Origin: Flagellimonas flava
Lineage (GTDB): Bacteria; Bacteroidota; Bacteroidia; Flavobacteriales; Flavobacteriaceae
Length of the DNA stretch: 64,000 nt
Direction of reading: 5' to 3'
Assembly (NCBI RefSeq): GCF_900129665.1
Contig: NZ_FQWL01000002.1
Location: 744,001-808,000, forward strand
The notes beneath the pieces were generated by a model. The model did no database searches. It had not been told where the DNA came from and saw nothing but the letters and a program-made list of their open reading frames with translations. Position numbers and translations under genes: made by a program. How positions within the stretch are numbered: position 1 is the stretch's first letter; every line of letters begins with the position of its first letter. This document shows positions 54,894 to 62,896 of this stretch, piece by piece.

Positions 54894-57885
54894 ACATTTG
54901 ATCTAGCACACTATTTGTAACGGTTTCCACCGGAACGGCATCTACAAGAAGTTCTGAACCGTTTTCAATCAGGTAGTCCAATTGACAATTGATTAATGTC
55001 AATCCGGTTACACTTATGTGTCCCGTACCGTACTCCGATTTCTTTTGAAATGAAGATAGTCCAAGCTTGGTGTTCATAATCTTTACAGAGGACAAAGAAA
55101 TGGAAGATAGATCCTTGCTTACTATTCCAATTTCACCTCCTTCAACATTTATGTTTGAGCCCGTCACCACACTCGATTCACCGGCGCTCAGTGCCTTATC
55201 GGATGAGTTTCCAATGTGTATATTGTCTAGTTCAAGGTTGGATCCCGAAACATCTATTCCATCATTTCCGCTATTCAAAAACTGGCAGTTGGTTATACTT
55301 CCCACCACGAAATCTCCATCGAACGCATCGGAAAAAGTCTCTTTGAAAAAAGAAGAATCCATAGTGAAGTTGGAGCGAATGATGTTTAATGCATCTTCGC
55401 ATCTGTTTTTTTCAAAAACCGAATTTGTTATTTCAACAGGAGCTTCATGAAAATTAACTGCCCCAGACAACTCCCATATGGGGGATGTTGGGTTGGACAG
55501 GTTGGTGAAGTAGCAATGATTTAAAACAGACTTTTCGCCTGTCCCGGAAACGAATATGCCGGCACCAGAGCTATTGGTTGAAAAAAAACGTATCGGGGAT
55601 GTTTTGCTGCCTCTGCAGATTATGGGCGAATTGGAAATAAAGGAGGCTCCATTCACCAAATCCAAGGAAAACCCATCTTCAATCGTTACATTATAATTCT
55701 TAGGGATAACCAAGGTTTCGGACAAGGTATGCTCACCTCTTTGCAGAACTATTTTCTTTTGATCCTCCATAACCTTTATAAAAGGGAAGTCCCCGCAGTT
55801 TCCTACGAAGGAATTTTTATAGTCGACCACGTTTTGGGTAAAAGAACGATCATCCAGTCCAAAAGGGATTATGGCATCCGCTTTAACAAGGGAGGTGCCC
55901 AAGAGTTTATGCTTTATTTTTAGTTTTTTGACATCTTTCGGAAACCGAAACCCTCCCTTCTTGTTTTTCTTGGAGACAAAGGCATTTTCAAAAGCATCCT
56001 TAAGCGGAAAACTAATTATTCGCTTTTGGTTCGGAGGAATCACCGGATTAGATTGGAAAGGAGCACTTAAACTTCGGCCATTTGAATGGTCAATCCCATA
56101 AATTTCTACGGGGAGGTCTGATAAATTTGCAATCGCTACCTGAATTGTTCCGGGCCGATAATCGAGCAAATTGGAAACAATGGTATTGGAGGGATTTATT
56201 CTTTTTTTGATGAAGTTACTGTTGTAGTCCAATATAGCTGGGTCTACCATAGTCTTTAGTTCAATGGACAAATCGGCAAACAATCTATTTAGTTCTTCCC
56301 CAAAATCCTTTAAAACACCATAAATGAAATCTGGACGGGTGAAAAGTTCCAACTTCTCATTTAGCTTCTGGGTGTATAGGTCATCTCCTTCGGAAAAAGG
56401 ATAGTCAACAAACTGCCGTATTTTGAACCCAGAATGAGAATCGAAGGCAATAGGTTCCAATTTGTTGGTAATAGGGTTGAAATAGAATTTTAGATTGTGG
56501 TCTATTAGCCCATGCTGGCCACCAAATAGATTTGATAATGCAACAAACGTGGTAAGTTTGTCCACATCAAAAACTTCTGTAATCTTCAACTTCTTATGTC
56601 TTAGACCTTCCAGCAAATTCTGAGCAGTCCTGAATTGCTTGGATAATTTGGGGTCCGCGAGCACTTTGGTTTCTTCAAAAAGCTTAAGCGGCGCATTTTG
56701 TATGGATTGCAGAACCGCGCTTCTTGAATCTTCTTCCAACATCAGGTCGAATTGTTTTTTTCTATCGTCCCATATTTGTGACTCTTCGAAAGATAAAATA
56801 ATACCTTCCCTTCTTTTGTTGTTTTCCACCAACCTTTTGGTAAAACTCTCCTCAATGGCCATTATTCCAAGGGACTTTGTCTTCGTAGAATCTTTGTCAT
56901 CTATTTCTAGAAACACGTTAAGGAAATCATAGCGAAGCCCGATAATGTCATTTTGCTTAATTATTTTATGAAAAAGCCATTCCCATTCGTAATTTCTTAC
57001 TTTAGGATGCTGAATGGAGAATTTGTTCATTCCCATTACGGATTTGTCCTCTTCCAGGATGATTCTGTAAGACCATTTTTTTTCGTCGTTGAGATGGTCG
57101 GTCCAGTCACCTTTTAATCGAAGAGCCGCTTTTATACCCTCAGAATTGTTGAAAGCAACGCCAGCTTTTACAAAATCATCATCTTTTTTTACCAAGACCC
57201 TGCTCTTTAGGGCTTCATCCCGTCGTTGTTTTATTTTGTCGTAGTTCTTTTGGCTTAATGAGATGGTCAACTTTTCCAGCGAATTCGTAATGTTTATGGG
57301 AGTGAGGTTTTTTAATTTCACACCCGAAGCTTCATAAGATCGTCCCTGTCCACCAACATATCTTCCGGTGTTGATGAAATCGATATTGTCCAGAGCCAAA
57401 AAATCACCTAGCTCTTCATGTATAAAAACACGCTTGAACATAAAAAACTTATCTCCGTCGATGTTTAACTCAATTGGATTGGGGTCTGAAAAATCCAGAT
57501 TTACAAAATTGTGCTTTTGTAAGGTTAATAATGTGTTTGGTTCTTTGGGATATACATGTAAAAAAAAACGATCTGTCCGCTCTTTATAGGTAAGACTGTC
57601 CTTATAAACATAGTACAGTTTTGGAACACCAAAGCTGGTATTGAAATAGAGGGAGATTATGGAATCAGAATGAACTTTATTGACATCATTCTTGATCATA
57701 TCATAAATACTGTACTTGCCCACAACTGTTGTGGGCGCCTCTATATCTAACTTTCCCTTGGCATTAGAGTTTTTATTTGGAGCTTCATTTTTCTTTACAA
57801 TCAGACCAACTAGTAATAATGAAACAAGAACAAGACTTGCAGCAAGAATCCTGTTTCTACTATTTTTTACTTTTTTTATTTGCAT
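54862..57885 (-). CDS. CotH kinase-family protein with C-terminal beta-helix
   Basis: A 1,007-residue protein anchored or secreted by an N-terminal hydrophobic segment (RILAASLVLVSLLLVGLIV). Residues about 250-560 form a CotH kinase domain: KAALRLKGDWTDHL, SIQHPKVRNYEWEWLFHKI, LGIMAIEESFTKRL, HGLIDHNLKFYFNPI and LEPIAFDSHSGFK, the last carrying the metal-binding aspartate. CotH proteins are atypical kinases first known from spore coats. Residues about 700-980 are a right-handed beta-helix (for example NSVFEKNRCEDALNII and NCQFLNSGNDGIDVSGS), a fold often used to bind or modify polysaccharide. It lies between DUF4956 (26-base gap) and VTC (overlap). Confidence 0.85.
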   Translation of the reverse strand: MQIKKVKNSRNRILAASLVLVSLLLVGLIVKKNEAPNKNSNAKGKLDIEAPTTVVGKYSIYDMIKNDVNKVHSDSIISLYFNTSFGVPKLYYVYKDSLTYKERTDRFFLHVYPKEPNTLLTLQKHNFVNLDFSDPNPIELNIDGDKFFMFKRVFIHEELGDFLALDNIDFINTGRYVGGQGRSYEASGVKLKNLTPINITNSLEKLTISLSQKNYDKIKQRRDEALKSRVLVKKDDDFVKAGVAFNNSEGIKAALRLKGDWTDHLNDEKKWSYRIILEEDKSVMGMNKFSIQHPKVRNYEWEWLFHKIIKQNDIIGLRYDFLNVFLEIDDKDSTKTKSLGIMAIEESFTKRLVENNKRREGIILSFEESQIWDDRKKQFDLMLEEDSRSAVLQSIQNAPLKLFEETKVLADPKLSKQFRTAQNLLEGLRHKKLKITEVFDVDKLTTFVALSNLFGGQHGLIDHNLKFYFNPITNKLEPIAFDSHSGFKIRQFVDYPFSEGDDLYTQKLNEKLELFTRPDFIYGVLKDFGEELNRLFADLSIELKTMVDPAILDYNSNFIKKRINPSNTIVSNLLDYRPGTIQVAIANLSDLPVEIYGIDHSNGRSLSAPFQSNPVIPPNQKRIISFPLKDAFENAFVSKKNKKGGFRFPKDVKKLKIKHKLLGTSLVKADAIIPFGLDDRSFTQNVVDYKNSFVGNCGDFPFIKVMEDQKKIVLQRGEHTLSETLVIPKNYNVTIEDGFSLDLVNGASFISNSPIICRGSKTSPIRFFSTNSSGAGIFVSGTGEKSVLNHCYFTNLSNPTSPIWELSGAVNFHEAPVEITNSVFEKNRCEDALNIIRSNFTMDSSFFKETFSDAFDGDFVVGSITNCQFLNSGNDGIDVSGSNLELDNIHIGNSSDKALSAGESSVVTGSNINVEGGEIGIVSKDLSSISLSSVKIMNTKLGLSSFQKKSEYGTGHISVTGLTLINCQLDYLIENGSELLVDAVPVETVTNSVLDQMYGKEYGKSSK

Positions 57886-57911
57886 GATGCAAGGATTAAC
57901 GACAAAAAGGG

Positions 57912-58589
57912 CTAAATCTCATTGCTAAGAAATGTGACCTGGATACCATTATCTATTTTCAGGAGGTCGTCATTAATGATTTTGATATGATTTAACGAAG
58001 ACACATTTACTAGAAAGTTGAAATCAATTTCATCATCCGAATACTTCACCCTCTTGAGATCAACCTGATTGGAATTGTTGGAAACAATTTCGCTGATTTG
58101 TTCTGTAAACTTGGATTTGTCCTCATTGGCGCACCTAAGGTGAATCAATAAGTTTTGGGAGAATGAGCCCTTGAGCTTATCCTTACTTAGTATCATCACA
58201 ATAATGACCAAAATTGCGAACCCAATTATTGTGGGAAGTAATTGATTGGCCCCCATACCTAGACCAATGGAAATAGCCATAAAAAAATAACCTAATTCCT
58301 CGGGCTCTTTTATTGCCGTTCTAAACCGAACAATGGACAGTGCCCCTACAAGTCCTAACGAAAGGGCCAGCGAGGACTTTACGATTGAAATAATTATAAA
58401 AGTGGTTAATCCTACCAAAATCAAAACTCTGGATAGTTGGGCCCTATTGGAAATGGACGATCCATATCTCACATAGACTAGTTTTAGGAAAAACAAAAGA
58501 ATTGCACAAATAACAATATTTAAAACATAAGTTGGAACCGAAAAATTTTCTGTAAAGTTTAGGCTCAATTGGTCAATTATTGTATCCAT
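57912..58589 (-). CDS. DUF4956-family membrane protein
   Basis: A 225-residue protein with four to five membrane helices in residues 20-150 and a C-terminal soluble alpha/beta domain. The family hallmark SLALSLGLVGALSIVRFRTAIKEPEELGYFF is visible in residues 90-120, in pieces such as ALSIVRFRTAIK. Function is unknown; the Mg-transporter-like topology and regular company with VTC genes suggest it is the membrane partner of polyphosphate synthesis. I use the ATG of MDTIIDQLSL; the longer frame would start upstream of the promoter for this gene. Confidence 0.85.
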   Translation of the reverse strand: MDTIIDQLSLNFTENFSVPTYVLNIVICAILLFFLKLVYVRYGSSISNRAQLSRVLILVGLTTFIIISIVKSSLALSLGLVGALSIVRFRTAIKEPEELGYFFMAISIGLGMGANQLLPTIIGFAILVIIVMILSKDKLKGSFSQNLLIHLRCANEDKSKFTEQISEIVSNNSNQVDLKRVKYSDDEIDFNFLVNVSSLNHIKIINDDLLKIDNGIQVTFLSNEI

Positions 58590-58633
58590 TACCTTGATTA
58601 AAGTTGGCAAAAATTTAAAGCGCGAAGTTAACG

Positions 58634-58663
58634 CAAAAATAACAATAATATAACCCAAAGCAA
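58634..58663 (-). promoter_or_regulatory. Promoter TTG-N19-TATTTTTG for the DUF4956-CotH-VTC operon
   Basis: On the minus strand, TTG (58663-58661), a 19-base spacer and TATTTTTG (58641-58634) match the flavobacterial consensus completely, 44 bases before the chosen DUF4956 ATG. The trio therefore seems independently transcribed inside the polysaccharide locus. Confidence 0.65.
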
Positions 58664-58783
58664 TTCATTTATGAAGGACCCAACACCGATTTACCCAAAC
58701 ACCTTTAATATTGAAAAAGAGCATTTTCGTCCAATAAAACAAGCATCTCTTTTGGCAAAAACGTAATTAGATAGGTTGGGTTT

Positions 58784-59491
58784 TTAAATGAGGCCCTTTC
58801 GTATGAAGGAAACTTCTTCAAATGAATCGGAAACAGCAAAAATCTCGTACCCCTTCTCGTTTAACCGGCGGACGGAGCTAAGAGATTTTGGAGAAGCGGA
58901 ATCGAAAAAGCGATCGTGAAATTCTATTAAGAGTTGATCTACTTGGACATCACTTTGGACGAAGGATTCGATTATGTCGTATTCCGAACCTTCAATATCC
59001 ATTTTTAGCACATCAATTTTGTTGTGGCCCAACATTCGTAAAATGTCATCCAAAGATTTCATGTGAACATCGATACGCTTATTCTCAGACACCCTGACAT
59101 GTTTTTCCAAACTTCCTGAAACATTATCATCATTTATTGGTAAAAAGAAAGAAGTATCCTCTGTTTTAACACCAATACCAAAATCAAAAAAAGCAAAACG
59201 ATTGGGTGTTTCTTGGCCTTTTAGCCAATCGATAGATTTAGGTGTTGGGTCAAATCCATAAACTTTGCAGTTAAAATCATTGATTAACGCCTTATCAAAG
59301 GAAATATCCTGCCCTATACCAAAGGAATATACCACTGAGCTTTCATTAAGTAAGTCCGGACAGACAAAAAAACCGGCTAAATCCTGGCCATACCAGATAT
59401 GATTGCAATTGACACTTTTTTTTAAATGGCCCACATTTTGAGTTAACTTGATAACAAGCTTCTTAACTCTTTTTTTAAAGAACTTAAGCAT
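58784..59491 (-). CDS. FkbM-family methyltransferase (second copy)
   Basis: A 235-residue protein with a SAM-binding region VVYSFGIGQDISFDKAL near 54, VYGFDPTPKSIDWL near 76 and the FkbM signature IDVLKMDIEGSEYDIIESF near 160. Motif I is less canonical than in the other FkbM protein of the locus, and overall similarity between the two is low, so they are not a recent duplication. It probably methylates a different sugar. A gap of 194 bases with the DUF4956 promoter separates it from the next gene, and 90 AT-rich bases separate it from the glycosyltransferase. Confidence 0.85.
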   Translation of the reverse strand: MLKFFKKRVKKLVIKLTQNVGHLKKSVNCNHIWYGQDLAGFFVCPDLLNESSVVYSFGIGQDISFDKALINDFNCKVYGFDPTPKSIDWLKGQETPNRFAFFDFGIGVKTEDTSFFLPINDDNVSGSLEKHVRVSENKRIDVHMKSLDDILRMLGHNKIDVLKMDIEGSEYDIIESFVQSDVQVDQLLIEFHDRFFDSASPKSLSSVRRLNEKGYEIFAVSDSFEEVSFIRKGLI

Positions 59492-59581
59492 TAATTGAGG
59501 TTGAAGTTGAGGTAATATAAATACGAACTATGTAAAAATTCCATTTATTAAAACCTAATGATTTCTGGTATTTTTTTTATT

Positions 59582-60688
59582 TCACTTAAATAAAGATAAA
59601 TATTGTTTTGCTATGACCTTCCAATTGTAGTTTTTCAGTACATGTTGAAAGCCTTTTTCCGCCATTTCATCAACAAGATCAGGCTTGTCCACAAAATTTT
59701 GCCACTTCTTTGTCAAGTCTTGATAGTCGTTCACAAGAAAAACAGATCCAGAATCCCCTACTGTTGCCAGGTTTTCCTCAATGCCTTGAACCAAAGTACA
59801 GACCTTGGCGCCCATTGCGGCCAAAAGGGATGGAGAGGTTCCTTCCAGTTCACTGGCTGACACATATAGAAGGGCATTGGATAAAAGAGCCTCGTATTCA
59901 TCGCCAAACTTATATCCTAACAGATGGATTTTTGGATGTTCACTATACGTATTAAAAATATGATCCCTGTATTCGTTTCCCACAACATCATCTCCGATTA
60001 TTACCAAAGGCATGGAGGTATTCAACTGCAAGTAACTCTCTATTAAACGCTGTACTCCCTTTTCCTTAACAAACCTACCAACAAAAATAAAGTAGTTGTT
60101 TTTTTTAAGTTGGTGGGCGTCTAAAACGGTGTTGTTATCTGGTGTGTTGTTCGCTATGATTTTAGCCCCATAAGCGATGAGCTCCGTATCTTTTTTGAAC
60201 CTATTCAGGTAGAAATCCTGAACCACCTTGTTGTCTACAACAATTTTGTCCGCAAATTTAACGGACATATACGCTCCAAGCTTATACATTGATTTGGCTA
60301 TACGGCCCCATTTCTTCCGCTTCCATTCCAATCCATCGACAGAGATGAAAACTTTTTTGCCCAAAAGTTTTAATAGGGGTATAAAAAGGCCATTTCCACA
60401 GTTGTATAAATGAACAATCTTAAAGTCCCTTCGGAAAAAACAAAGATGGATTATTGAAAAAAAGGTGTGTGATAAAGTCTCCAGAGATTTAATAGGGAGT
60501 GATGAAAGATAAACCAAAGACACTCCATCTTTGGTATATCTGTCACGTTGCGGGTACAGATGCTTTCGGCAATAAACTAAAACGTCATGTCCATCCTCTA
60601 CCCAATGTTTTGTGGTGTGATTCGCACAAGTTTCAAAACCACTGTAATTTGCGGGAAGGCCCCTTATACCAAGAACAGCAATTTTCAC
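59582..60688 (-). CDS. DUF1972-containing GT4 glycosyltransferase (rhamnosyltransferase-like)
   Basis: A 368-residue GT-B enzyme whose N-terminus MKIAVLGIRGLPANYSGFET is the DUF1972 hallmark found in capsule rhamnosyltransferases such as WchF-like enzymes. The donor-binding half has YFIFVGRFVKEKGVQRLI near 195 and YVSASELEGTSPSLLAAMG near 275, where the second glutamate of EX7E is alanine, usual for this group. The GTG start overlaps the stop of the RmlD-like gene by one base (TAGTG), so the two are translationally coupled. The coupling fits rhamnose as the donor sugar, but this is inference. Confidence 0.85.
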   Translation of the reverse strand: MKIAVLGIRGLPANYSGFETCANHTTKHWVEDGHDVLVYCRKHLYPQRDRYTKDGVSLVYLSSLPIKSLETLSHTFFSIIHLCFFRRDFKIVHLYNCGNGLFIPLLKLLGKKVFISVDGLEWKRKKWGRIAKSMYKLGAYMSVKFADKIVVDNKVVQDFYLNRFKKDTELIAYGAKIIANNTPDNNTVLDAHQLKKNNYFIFVGRFVKEKGVQRLIESYLQLNTSMPLVIIGDDVVGNEYRDHIFNTYSEHPKIHLLGYKFGDEYEALLSNALLYVSASELEGTSPSLLAAMGAKVCTLVQGIEENLATVGDSGSVFLVNDYQDLTKKWQNFVDKPDLVDEMAEKGFQHVLKNYNWKVIAKQYLSLFK

Positions 60689-61608
60689 TAAGCCAAATCT
60701 TCAATGAACACTTTGGAATAATCTTCTAAGGCCTCTTGCCAATCCGGCATAACATTAAGACCTCTGGCGTTCAATTTAAGATTTACCAATTTTTCCGAAA
60801 AGGGCCTTGGGGCAAAATATTCTGCCTTAAAGTAGTCTGAGTCAACCTTTGTCACTTTCACATCTTTTTCCAATCCTAAGAGGCGTACAAATTCTTTGGC
60901 CACATCAAAACGACTACAGTCTCCATTGCAAACCTGGTTATATACACCGTAAAGTCCGGATTGGACCACTTCCAAAATCCCCTTGGCAAAACTTTTGGTA
61001 TAGGTTGGGGTCCCCAACTTATCGTCAACAACAAAAAGTTCCTTCTGCCCAGACTTTAATTGTTTATAGATTTTATTCACAAACTTTTTGTCCTTGCCAG
61101 GTCCACCGCCCATCATCCAACCTGCTCTAAAAACAAAAAACTTACGGACATGATTCTGCGTAAACACTTCGCCATGGTACTTTGCCTTGGCATAAATGCT
61201 AAGGGGGTTTACCTCATCAAAGTCATTATAAACATCTTGTTTGCCATCCACAATACCGGCCGTACTTATATAGACCACGGGTACATCCAGCTCATTGGCT
61301 ATCAATCCAATATTCTCTGGGCCCAAGGCATTATACAACCATGTTTGCTCTTGATTTTTTTCACAGTACTCCAAATCTGTGAGTGCTGCGAGATTAATGA
61401 TTAGATCTGGAGCGAAGCTTTTAATGTCTTTGCTGATTTCAGAATAATCGCTTACATCCGCATAACTGAGCCATGGAGCAGTCAAATTAATGTCCGTAGC
61501 TTTGACCGTACATTTGGTATCTGTAAAAGTTTGGTATACGGATTCTCCAAGCATCCCCCCACATCCGGCAATATATACTTTTGTATTGTCTGTTATTTTG
61601 AATGACAT
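60688..61608 (-). CDS. dTDP-4-dehydrorhamnose reductase-like SDR protein (RmlD family)
   Basis: A 306-residue extended short-chain dehydrogenase. The NAD(P)-binding loop VYIAGCGGMLGESVY is near residue 11, NLAALTDLEYCEKNQ near 72, the YxxxK active-site motif in IYAKAKYHGE near 138 and GTPTYTKSFAKGIL near 202. RmlD completes dTDP-L-rhamnose synthesis; this copy is somewhat diverged, with TAGIVDGKQDVY replacing the usual YVFDG motif, so another nucleotide-sugar keto-reduction is possible. It is the first gene of the minus block behind a TAGTTTTG -7 element. Confidence 0.8.
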   Translation of the reverse strand: MSFKITDNTKVYIAGCGGMLGESVYQTFTDTKCTVKATDINLTAPWLSYADVSDYSEISKDIKSFAPDLIINLAALTDLEYCEKNQEQTWLYNALGPENIGLIANELDVPVVYISTAGIVDGKQDVYNDFDEVNPLSIYAKAKYHGEVFTQNHVRKFFVFRAGWMMGGGPGKDKKFVNKIYKQLKSGQKELFVVDDKLGTPTYTKSFAKGILEVVQSGLYGVYNQVCNGDCSRFDVAKEFVRLLGLEKDVKVTKVDSDYFKAEYFAPRPFSEKLVNLKLNARGLNVMPDWQEALEDYSKVFIEDLA

Positions 61609-61630
61609 GATATTGATAATTTTATGGCGA

Positions 61631-61638
61631 CAAAACTA
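61631..61638 (-). promoter_or_regulatory. -7 element TAGTTTTG for the RmlD-like gene
   Basis: On the minus strand TAGTTTTG fits TANNTTTG, 22 bases before the ATG. No -33 TTG was found at 17-23 bases. It lies in the 47-base divergent gap shared with the ligase-like gene. Confidence 0.45.
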
Positions 61639-61655
61639 TAACTAAATCTGTACTG

Positions 61656-62849
61656 ATGCCATCTTTGGATAAAAAAACTATTTCAAAAATCAATTTGTAC
61701 TTGGTTGGGGCTGCCCTCGCATCCGTACTCTTCTCCTACTTTGTGAGCTCTCTTTGTATTATAGCAGCTTTGGTGTTAGCGGTCATTTTTGTGGATAAAA
61801 GTAGATTTACGAAAAAACGCCTTGGACTCACCGTTGCCATTGCCTTACCGTTCTTTATTTTTTTGATCTCGGGCCTCTTCTCGGCGTATCAGGAAAATGC
61901 TGCTTCCATGATTTCCAAAAGACTGCCCCTGTTATTGGTTCCGTTGATTGTGTTGAACCTCGAAGAGATTAAGAAAAAGGACTTGGTTAATCTATTGATT
62001 CTATTTGGGGTCTCGTGCAATCTGGTAGGAGTCATTGGAATATTCAAGGGGGTGGATTTTTTTCTTAGAACCGGACAATTTTTTGGGTCTAACTATGTCT
62101 TTTATATTTTCAAGGTGCAGCACGTTTATTTGGCAACCTTTATAGTCTTTGTTCTCATTGGCAGTTTTTTCGTTTTTAAGGGGGCCAGTTTCCGCAAGAA
62201 AGGAGTGCTTGTGGTCGTAAATACAATTAACCTATTGGTGTTTCCTTTGCTATCCTCGAAGATATCCCTTATTATATTACTTGTTTTAGGGTTGTTTTAT
62301 ATCAAAGATTTAAGGAAAAGTTTAGGCCGTAATTTTTTCCTGCTGGTTTTGGGGGCCATCGTCCTATCAATAATGGTATTTGCAGGACCTTATGCTGGGA
62401 GGATCAACCAATTGATGACTTGGAATGAGCCTAGATTGGATATCTGGCCATGTGCTTGGAAATTAATTAGCTCCAATTCGTTTATTGGTTTTGTTCCTTT
62501 GGGCGATTTCCAAGAATCTCTTAATGTCTGCTATTATCAAGGCACAGGCAAATTAGACTTAGAGGGTTTTTCAACACATAATCAATATTTGGAATTTTGG
62601 ATTGTTTCAGGCTTTTTAGGGATGTTGGCCTATTTGGTTTCCTTGCTATATCTTTTAAAACATGCGTATGCGGAAAACAGATTACTTCTTAGGGCGTTTT
62701 TAGCACTTTTTTTTCTGTTTGGGTTAACCGAATGTGTTCTGAGCCGTCAATATGGAATAACATTCTATGCCGTGATGGTTTCTTTTTTGGTTTTTTCAGA
62801 AGACCTGGGAGGGAATTTTAGCACTAAAGGACGTACAAAGAAAAATTAG
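61656..62849 (+). CDS. O-antigen ligase-family membrane protein
   Basis: A 397-residue polytopic protein with about eleven hydrophobic helices. The periplasmic loop in the C-terminal third has RLDIWPCAWKLISSNSFIGF, a cysteine pair in the loop, and FSTHNQYLEFWIVSGFLG; the H-N-x-x-L-E motif is the Wzy_C (O-antigen ligase/polymerase) signature with its catalytic histidine. It probably ligates or polymerises the exopolysaccharide. Together with the Wzy-like protein of the minus block, this gives the locus two such enzymes. Confidence 0.85.
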   Translation: MPSLDKKTISKINLYLVGAALASVLFSYFVSSLCIIAALVLAVIFVDKSRFTKKRLGLTVAIALPFFIFLISGLFSAYQENAASMISKRLPLLLVPLIVLNLEEIKKKDLVNLLILFGVSCNLVGVIGIFKGVDFFLRTGQFFGSNYVFYIFKVQHVYLATFIVFVLIGSFFVFKGASFRKKGVLVVVNTINLLVFPLLSSKISLIILLVLGLFYIKDLRKSLGRNFFLLVLGAIVLSIMVFAGPYAGRINQLMTWNEPRLDIWPCAWKLISSNSFIGFVPLGDFQESLNVCYYQGTGKLDLEGFSTHNQYLEFWIVSGFLGMLAYLVSLLYLLKHAYAENRLLLRAFLALFFLFGLTECVLSRQYGITFYAVMVSFLVFSEDLGGNFSTKGRTKKN

Positions 62850-62869
62850 TTTCCACCGATTCACTTACT

Positions 62870-62877
62870 TATTTTTG
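62870..62877 (+). promoter_or_regulatory. -7 element TATTTTTG upstream of the priming glycosyltransferase
   Basis: Matches TANNTTTG, 19 bases before the ATG and just after the ligase stop; no -33 TTG at the expected distance. Confidence 0.4.
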
Positions 62878-62896
62878 CCAACAACTGTTGCCGCAA

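Noticed and set aside
58590..58658. 23-codon upstream extension of DUF4956
   Set aside because: It would begin upstream of the TATTTTTG promoter element and inside the promoter spacer.
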